Assembly: GCA_015484985.1 (NCBI GenBank)
Contig: WFUL01000162.1
Span: forward strand, 1-8,614
From: Anaerolineales bacterium
GTDB taxonomy: Bacteria > Chloroflexota > Anaerolineae > Anaerolineales > DRMV01
Length of the DNA stretch: 8,614 nt
Direction of reading: 5' to 3'
Shown: piece after piece, positions 4,397 through 8,614 of the stretch
Position numbering within the stretch: position 1 is the stretch's first letter
Layout: each line of letters opens with the position of its first letter
The notes under the pieces: model-generated
Database searches by the model: none
Seen by the model: only the letters and a program-made list of their open reading frames with translations
Told to the model about the DNA's origin: nothing
Translations under genes and position numbers: made by a program

Positions 4397-5800
4397 TCAC
4401 AGGAATTGCCGCGGGTCGGCCACCCGGCCTTCTACGGCGCTGGCGGCCGCGGTCAGGGGGCTGGCGAGGAAGGTGCGCGCGCCGGGACCCTGCCGGCCCT
4501 CAAAGTTGCGGTTGCTCGTGCTCACCGCGTAGTGGCCGGGCGGGACGCGGTCGCCGTTCATGGCAATGCACAGGCTGCATCCGGCATGACGCCATTCCCC
4601 GCCGGCTTCTTTGAAGACCCGGTCCAGACCCTCGGCTTCGGCCTGCCGGCGCACCGTCTCCGAGCCGGGCACCACAATCAGGCGCACGTGGGGCGCGACC
4701 TTGCGGCCTTTCAAGATGCGGGCCGCTTGCCGCAGGTCCTCCAACCGGCCGTTGGTGCAACTGCCGATGAAGACCACGTCCACCCGCTGGCCCAGGATGG
4801 GCTGGCCGGGCCGCAGGTCCATGTAGGCTAAGGCCTTTTCCAAAAGGCGCCGTTTGTGGGCGTCGGGTTCCCGGTCGGGGTCCGGCACCCTTCCGGTGAT
4901 GGGGATGGCCATGCCCGGCGTGGTGCCGTAGGTAATCATGGGTTCCAGGTCGCTCACATCCAGGGTGATTTCCCGGTCAAAGGCCGCACCTTCATCCGTG
5001 GGCAGGGTGCTCCAGTAGGCCAGGGCCCTTTCCCAGGCCGGTCCTTTGGGCGCGAACTCCCGTCCGGCCAGGTATTCGAAGGTGGTATCGTCGGGCGCGA
5101 CCATGCCGGCCCGCGCGCCGGCTTCGATGGACATGTTGCACAGGGTCATGCGACCGGCCATGTCCAGGCCGCGCACGGCCTCGCCCGCGTATTCCACGAC
5201 GTATCCCCGGCCTACATCTGTGCCATAGCGGGCAATCAGGGCGAGAATCATGTCCTTGGCCGTGACGCCCGGTTGCAGCCGTCCGGTGAAGGTGACCCGC
5301 ATGGCCCTGGGCTTGCGCATGAGCAGGGCCTGGGTGGCCAGCACGTGGGCCACCTGGGTGGTGCCGATGCCAAAGGCCAGCGCGCCGAACGCGCCGTGGG
5401 TGGAAGTGTGGCTGTCCCCGCATACGATGGTCATACCCGGTTGGGTCAGGCCCAGTTCCGGCCCCAGGACGTGCACGATGCCCCGTTGGGGATGCCCCAG
5501 GTCGTACAGTCGGATGCCAAAGGCGCGGGCGTTCTGCTCCAGCGCGCGTACCTGGGCCCGGGCTTTTTCGTCCACCAAATTCAGGTCCAGGGCCACGGTG
5601 GGGGTGCTGTGGTCCATGGTGGCCACGGTGCGGTCGGGCCGGCGGACCTTCAGGCCCCGCTCCCGAAGCAGGGCAAAGGCCTGGGGCGAGGTGACCTCGT
5701 GGATGAGATGCAGGTCGATGTAAAGGATGTCCGGGCCGTCGGGAATGCGATGGACGACGTGGGCTTCCCAGATTTTGTCGAAAAGGGTCTTGGGGGGCAT
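4397..5800 (-). CDS. leuC: 3-isopropylmalate dehydratase large subunit
   Basis: This is the aconitase-type catalytic subunit carrying a [4Fe-4S] cluster; it acts with LeuD on 2-isopropylmalate. The 467 residues match family length. The three cluster cysteines are in place: Cys348 in GSCTNGR (346-352), and Cys408 and Cys411 in HAGCSLCIAMN (405-415). Other signatures are TMDHSTPT (61-68), CGDSHTSTHGAFGA (127-140) and the substrate-binding end of the sequence, RNFEGRQGPGARTFLASP (431-448). ATG 5800 has GGAGG about 7 nt upstream. It follows leuA by 62 bp. The expected next gene, leuD, is displaced by the toxin-antitoxin insertion. The long frame on the opposite strand here is a GC-rich shadow. 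Confidence 0.98.
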   Translation of the reverse strand: MPPKTLFDKIWEAHVVHRIPDGPDILYIDLHLIHEVTSPQAFALLRERGLKVRRPDRTVATMDHSTPTVALDLNLVDEKARAQVRALEQNARAFGIRLYDLGHPQRGIVHVLGPELGLTQPGMTIVCGDSHTSTHGAFGALAFGIGTTQVAHVLATQALLMRKPRAMRVTFTGRLQPGVTAKDMILALIARYGTDVGRGYVVEYAGEAVRGLDMAGRMTLCNMSIEAGARAGMVAPDDTTFEYLAGREFAPKGPAWERALAYWSTLPTDEGAAFDREITLDVSDLEPMITYGTTPGMAIPITGRVPDPDREPDAHKRRLLEKALAYMDLRPGQPILGQRVDVVFIGSCTNGRLEDLRQAARILKGRKVAPHVRLIVVPGSETVRRQAEAEGLDRVFKEAGGEWRHAGCSLCIAMNGDRVPPGHYAVSTSNRNFEGRQGPGARTFLASPLTAAASAVEGRVADPRQFL

Positions 5801-5826
5801 GGGCTTCCTCCAGGGAAAAGGGATAT

Positions 5827-5855
5827 CCTCCGGGACGAAAGTCCCGCCCCGGAGG
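5827..5855 (-). repeat. Hairpin in the leuA-leuC gap
   Basis: CCTCCGGG (5827-5834) and CCCGGAGG (5848-5855) are perfect inverted copies. An alternative inner stem, CGGGAC with GTCCCG around a 4-nt loop, is also possible with the outer CCTCC/GGAGG retained. It starts 7 bp after the leuA stop. The downstream bases on the minus strand (ATATCCCTTTTCCC) contain only a short T-run, so at most partial termination or processing between leuA and leuC is suggested. Confidence 0.6.
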
Positions 5856-5862
5856 GTGTTCT

Positions 5863-7500
5863 TTATGCCGCGATTTCGGCCGCTTCCCGCCGGGTCGCGG
5901 CCACGACTTTGTTGAGCGCGGTCAGGTAGGCTTTCGCGCTGGCTTTGATGATGTCCGTATCCGCGCCGTAGCCGCCGAAGGTGCGCCGGCGGGCCAGTCC
6001 GGTCTGCGGCGACGCCTGCTTGCCTGTGTCTTCCGTCCGGGGTTCCACCCGCACCGTGACCTCGCCCACCGCGTCGATGCCCTCGGTCACCGCGTTGACC
6101 ACATACTCAATGAGGGTCACAGGTACGCCCACGATGGCATCGATGGCCTTGTACGCGGCGTCCACCGGGCCGGTGCCCATGGCCGTGGCGGTGTACTCCT
6201 CTCCGTCCGGCCCTTGCAGCCGGACTGTGGCCGTGGGCATCCCCGTACCGGCCACGACCTGCAGGGCTTCCAACCGGTAGAATTCCTCTTCGGCTGGGAT
6301 GGCCCGTTCCTCCGAGACCAGGGCCATTAGGTCGGCGTCGGTGATGGTCTTCTTGCGGTCGGCCAGCCGCTTGAAGCGGCGGAACACGTCATCCAACTCC
6401 TCCCGGGTCAGGCGGTAGCCCAGTTCCTCCAGGCGCACCCGGAGCGCGTGCCGGCCAGAGTGCTTCCCCAGCACCAGACGGGAGCGGGGCCAGCCCACCA
6501 TCTCGGGCCGCATGATTTCGTAGGTCTGCTGGTGCTTGAGCATTCCATCCTGGTGAATACCGGCCTCATGGGCGAACGCGTTCGCGCCCACAATGGCCTT
6601 GTTGGGCTGGACGGACATCCCCGTGATGCGGGAGACCATCTGGCTCACCCGGACAATCTGGGTGGTATCAATGCCCGTCTCCAGGCCGAAGAAGTCCTTG
6701 CGCACCCGCAAGGCCATGACCACCTCTTCCAGTGCGGTGTTCCCCGCGCGCTCGCCGATGCCGTTGATGGTGACCTCGGCCTGCCGCGCGCCGGCCATCA
6801 GGCCTGCCAGGGTGTTCGCGGTGGCCAGGCCCAGGTCGTTGTGGCAATGTACGGAAACCACCACGTTCTCAATACCAGGCACGTTCTCCATGATGCCCTT
6901 GATGAGTTCGTAGAACTGCCAGGGCGTGGTGTAGCCCACGGTATCCGGGATGTTGATGGTGGTCGCGCCGGCTTCAATGGCCACGGCCAGCACTTCGTAC
7001 AGGAATTCGGGGTCGCTGCGCCCCGCGTCTTCGGGCGAGAATTCCACGTCATCGCACAGGGACTTGGCGTAGGCGACCATGTCCCGCACCCGCTGGACCA
7101 CTTCCCGCGGGGTCATGCGCAGTTTGTACTTCATGTGGATGGGCGAAGTGGCCAGGAAGGTGTGGATGCGCGGCCGGGCCGCATGCCGGACGGCTTCCCA
7201 GGCTTTGTCAATGTCTTCCTTCACCGCGCGGGCCAGGCCCGCGATGATGGGCACGTGATGCCCGTTCTCGCCCGTGGGATTGCCCACCTCTATGGCAATG
7301 CGCCGGACGGCTTCCAGGTCGTCGGGCGAGGCCGCGGGGAACCCCGCCTCGATGACGTCCACCCCCATGCGGGCCAGGGCGCGAGCGATTTGCAGTTTCT
7401 CTGCAGAGGTCATGGTCGCACCGGGGGATTGTTCTCCGTCCCGCAGGGTGGTGTCAAAGATGCGGACATAATCGGGGTTGCGCTTGGGGTCGCGAATCAT
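5863..7500 (-). CDS. leuA: 2-isopropylmalate synthase
   Basis: It condenses acetyl-CoA with 2-oxoisovalerate, the committed step of leucine synthesis. From ATG 7500 the protein has 545 residues. The catalytic TIM barrel shows FDTTLRDGEQSPG (15-27) with Asp16 and Arg20, VHCHND (217-222) with both metal-binding His (218, 220), and INGIGERAGN (245-254). A linker then leads to the C-terminal leucine-binding regulatory domain (roughly 400-545), including GTGPVDAAYKAID (442-454) and the terminal YGADTDIIKASAKAYLTALN (511-530), so feedback inhibition by leucine is expected. The start was chosen because AAAGGAGG lies 6 nt before it. A longer frame to 7641 reads through heptamer repeats and overlaps ilvC, and is rejected. 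It is downstream of ilvC in the same operon. All catalytic residues that are lost in the 477-1310 paralogue are present here. Confidence 0.98.
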   Translation of the reverse strand: MIRDPKRNPDYVRIFDTTLRDGEQSPGATMTSAEKLQIARALARMGVDVIEAGFPAASPDDLEAVRRIAIEVGNPTGENGHHVPIIAGLARAVKEDIDKAWEAVRHAARPRIHTFLATSPIHMKYKLRMTPREVVQRVRDMVAYAKSLCDDVEFSPEDAGRSDPEFLYEVLAVAIEAGATTINIPDTVGYTTPWQFYELIKGIMENVPGIENVVVSVHCHNDLGLATANTLAGLMAGARQAEVTINGIGERAGNTALEEVVMALRVRKDFFGLETGIDTTQIVRVSQMVSRITGMSVQPNKAIVGANAFAHEAGIHQDGMLKHQQTYEIMRPEMVGWPRSRLVLGKHSGRHALRVRLEELGYRLTREELDDVFRRFKRLADRKKTITDADLMALVSEERAIPAEEEFYRLEALQVVAGTGMPTATVRLQGPDGEEYTATAMGTGPVDAAYKAIDAIVGVPVTLIEYVVNAVTEGIDAVGEVTVRVEPRTEDTGKQASPQTGLARRRTFGGYGADTDIIKASAKAYLTALNKVVAATRREAAEIAA

Positions 7501-7516
7501 GGCACACCTCCTTTGG

Positions 7517-7600
7517 GGGAGTGGACAGTGGTCAGCAATGCGCAGTGCGCGGTGCGCGGCCCGAGGTCGGCGCACTGCCCACTGCGGACTGCGGACTGCG
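7517..7600 (-). repeat. Twelve phased degenerate heptamers filling the ilvC-leuA gap
   Basis: Starting at the base after the ilvC stop codon, the minus strand can be cut into twelve consecutive 7-bp units that end just before the leuA ribosome binding site. The first two units are CGCAGTC, the next two CGCAGTG and GGCAGTG, and CGCGCAC occurs twice further on; the rest are related variants such as TGCTGAC and CACTGTC. The tract is a degenerate short-sequence tandem repeat of the kind seen between genes in Chloroflexota, Cyanobacteria and others (recalled, not searched). It is non-coding in this interpretation. Confidence 0.8.
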
Positions 7601-8614
7601 CTATATCTCCCATCGCTCCGGGTCCACCTCCACTGGCTCAATGAAAGGCATCATGCGGCGCAGGCGTCGGCCCACTTCTTCGATGGGATGCCGGGTTTCC
7701 TCCCGACGCTTCTCGTTGAACCAGGGCCGGCCTTTCTCGTTCTCTTCGATCCATTCCCTGGCGAAGGAGCCATCCTGAATGGCCCGGAGCACGTCCCGCA
7801 TGGTCTGGCGCACATGCTCGTCGATGATGCGGGGGCCGACCCGGTAGTCGCCGTATTCCGCGGTGTCCGAGACCGAGTACCGCATATAGGTCAGACCGCC
7901 CCGGTAGAGCAGGTCCACGATGAGTTTGAGCTCGTGCAGGCATTCAAAATAGGCCAGTTCGGGCTGATACCCGGCTTCCACCAGGGTTTCGAACCCCGCC
8001 TTGATGAGCGCGGTGACCCCGCCGCACAACACGGTCTGCTCGCCGAAGAGGTCGGTCTCGGTTTCTTCCTTGAAAGTAGTTTCCAACACCCCCGCACGGG
8101 TACATCCGATGCCCCAGGCATAGGCCAGGGCCAGGTCCCGGGCTCGACCGGTGGCGTCCTGGTACACCGCGAACAGGGCTGGCGTGCCCGCGCCCTGGGT
8201 GAAGAGTTCCCGCACCCGGTGCCCCGGCGCCTTTGGCGCGACCATAATGACGTCCACCTCTTTAGGCGGCGTGATGGTGCCGTAGTGGATGTTGAAGCCG
8301 TGGGCGAAGAGCAGGGCCTGTCCGGCCCGGAGGTAGGGCGCGATGCTCTCCCGATACACCTGGGGCTGGGCGGTATCGGGGATGAGCACCGCAATGAGGT
8401 CGGCCCATTGCACGGCTTCGGGGATGGTCACCACGTCCAATCCCTGGCTTTGGGCCTTTTCCCAGGACCGGCTGTCGGGACGAAGGCCCACCCGAACCGG
8501 CACGCCGCTTTCCTTCAGATTGAGCGCGTGCGCGTGACCCTGGGAGCCGAAGCCCAGCACGGCCACCTTGCGCTGGCGAATTACCACGGGTTGCACATCG
8601 CGGTCGTAGTACAC
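7601..8614 (-). CDS. ilvC: Ketol-acid reductoisomerase, 5' end outside window
   Basis: This NADPH-dependent enzyme converts acetolactate or acetohydroxybutyrate to the dihydroxy acid in valine, leucine and isoleucine synthesis. The visible 337 residues cover nearly the whole short (class I) protein. Seen are the Rossmann motif VAVLGFGSQGHAHALN (17-32), Ser/Arg residues of the cofactor loop in GLRPDSRS (43-50), FAHGFNIH (103-110), VDVIMVAPKAPGH (120-132), and the knotted metal-binding domain with DLFGEQTVLCGG (188-199), ECLHELK (224-230) and YSVSDTAEYGDY (246-257). The first codon in the window is GTG within VYYDRD. Family members usually start two or three residues earlier (M-x-x-YYD), so the true start is most likely just beyond the edge. 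The stop TAG is at 7603-7601. It is the first visible gene of the operon; acetolactate synthase genes would be expected further upstream. Confidence 0.97.
   Translation of the reverse strand: MYYDRDVQPVVIRQRKVAVLGFGSQGHAHALNLKESGVPVRVGLRPDSRSWEKAQSQGLDVVTIPEAVQWADLIAVLIPDTAQPQVYRESIAPYLRAGQALLFAHGFNIHYGTITPPKEVDVIMVAPKAPGHRVRELFTQGAGTPALFAVYQDATGRARDLALAYAWGIGCTRAGVLETTFKEETETDLFGEQTVLCGGVTALIKAGFETLVEAGYQPELAYFECLHELKLIVDLLYRGGLTYMRYSVSDTAEYGDYRVGPRIIDEHVRQTMRDVLRAIQDGSFAREWIEENEKGRPWFNEKRREETRHPIEEVGRRLRRMMPFIEPVEVDPERWEI

Noticed and set aside
4856..5929. Plus-strand open frame of 357 codons opposite leuC and the leuA 3' end
   Set aside because: Antisense shadow of a clear LeuC with all cluster cysteines; the translation is Gly/Arg-rich and unlike any family.
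7501..7641. Extended leuA start giving 592 residues
   Set aside because: The extra residues are translated heptamer repeats and overlap the ilvC end; AAAGGAGG precedes the ATG at 7500.
6448..7644. Long plus-strand open frame of 398 codons opposite leuA
   Set aside because: Antisense shadow of a GC-rich gene: low-complexity Gly/His/Arg-rich translation, no recognisable domain, and the minus strand encodes a clear LeuA.
1..8614. CRISPR array, tRNA or rRNA genes, insertion sequence
   Set aside because: No regularly spaced repeats of CRISPR length, no tRNA-like cloverleaf or rRNA sequence recognised, and no transposase frame or terminal repeats seen.

Overview
The window is a high-GC bacterial chromosome segment with strong AGGAGG-type ribosome binding sites, carrying most genes on the minus strand. 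The gene order ilvC-leuA-leuC-leuD, a Phd/VapC toxin-antitoxin pair, and degenerate heptamer repeats between genes would fit Chloroflexota (Anaerolineae-like). That placement is inference from general style, not from a marker gene.

Right half (8614 down to 2842, minus strand): a branched-chain amino acid operon. The 3' part of ilvC runs off the right edge and is followed by leuA, leuC and leuD. A vapBC-like module with its own candidate promoter sits between leuC and leuD, so the two isopropylmalate isomerase subunits are about 960 bp apart. The ilvC-leuA gap is filled by twelve phased 7-bp units, the leuA-leuC gap holds a hairpin, and the leuD leader holds two hairpins that could interact.

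Middle (1868-2782, plus strand): an EamA/DMT-family ten-helix transporter, convergent with leuD.

Left part (1597 down to 477, minus strand): the most interesting region. A good promoter drives a 35-codon ORF with an ideal ribosome binding site. Eleven consecutive codons of it read Val-Leu-Val-Gly-Leu-Ile-Leu-Val-Leu-Ile-Leu. It is followed by competing RNA hairpins and a GC-rich terminator with a U-tract that ends just before the ribosome binding site of the next gene. This is the layout of a ribosome-mediated branched-chain amino acid attenuator. The gene it would control (477-1310) is a lone DRE-TIM barrel related to isopropylmalate/homocitrate synthases, but the catalytic Arg and both metal-binding His are replaced. 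The picture is of a leucine-responsive, probably catalytically altered or inactive relative of LeuA, near but separate from the leu operon. A 13-bp imperfect dyad lies directly upstream of its promoter.

Far left: a 15-bp perfect inverted repeat, then the first 77 codons of a gene that leaves the window and may be the N-terminus of a STAND/NACHT-like protein.
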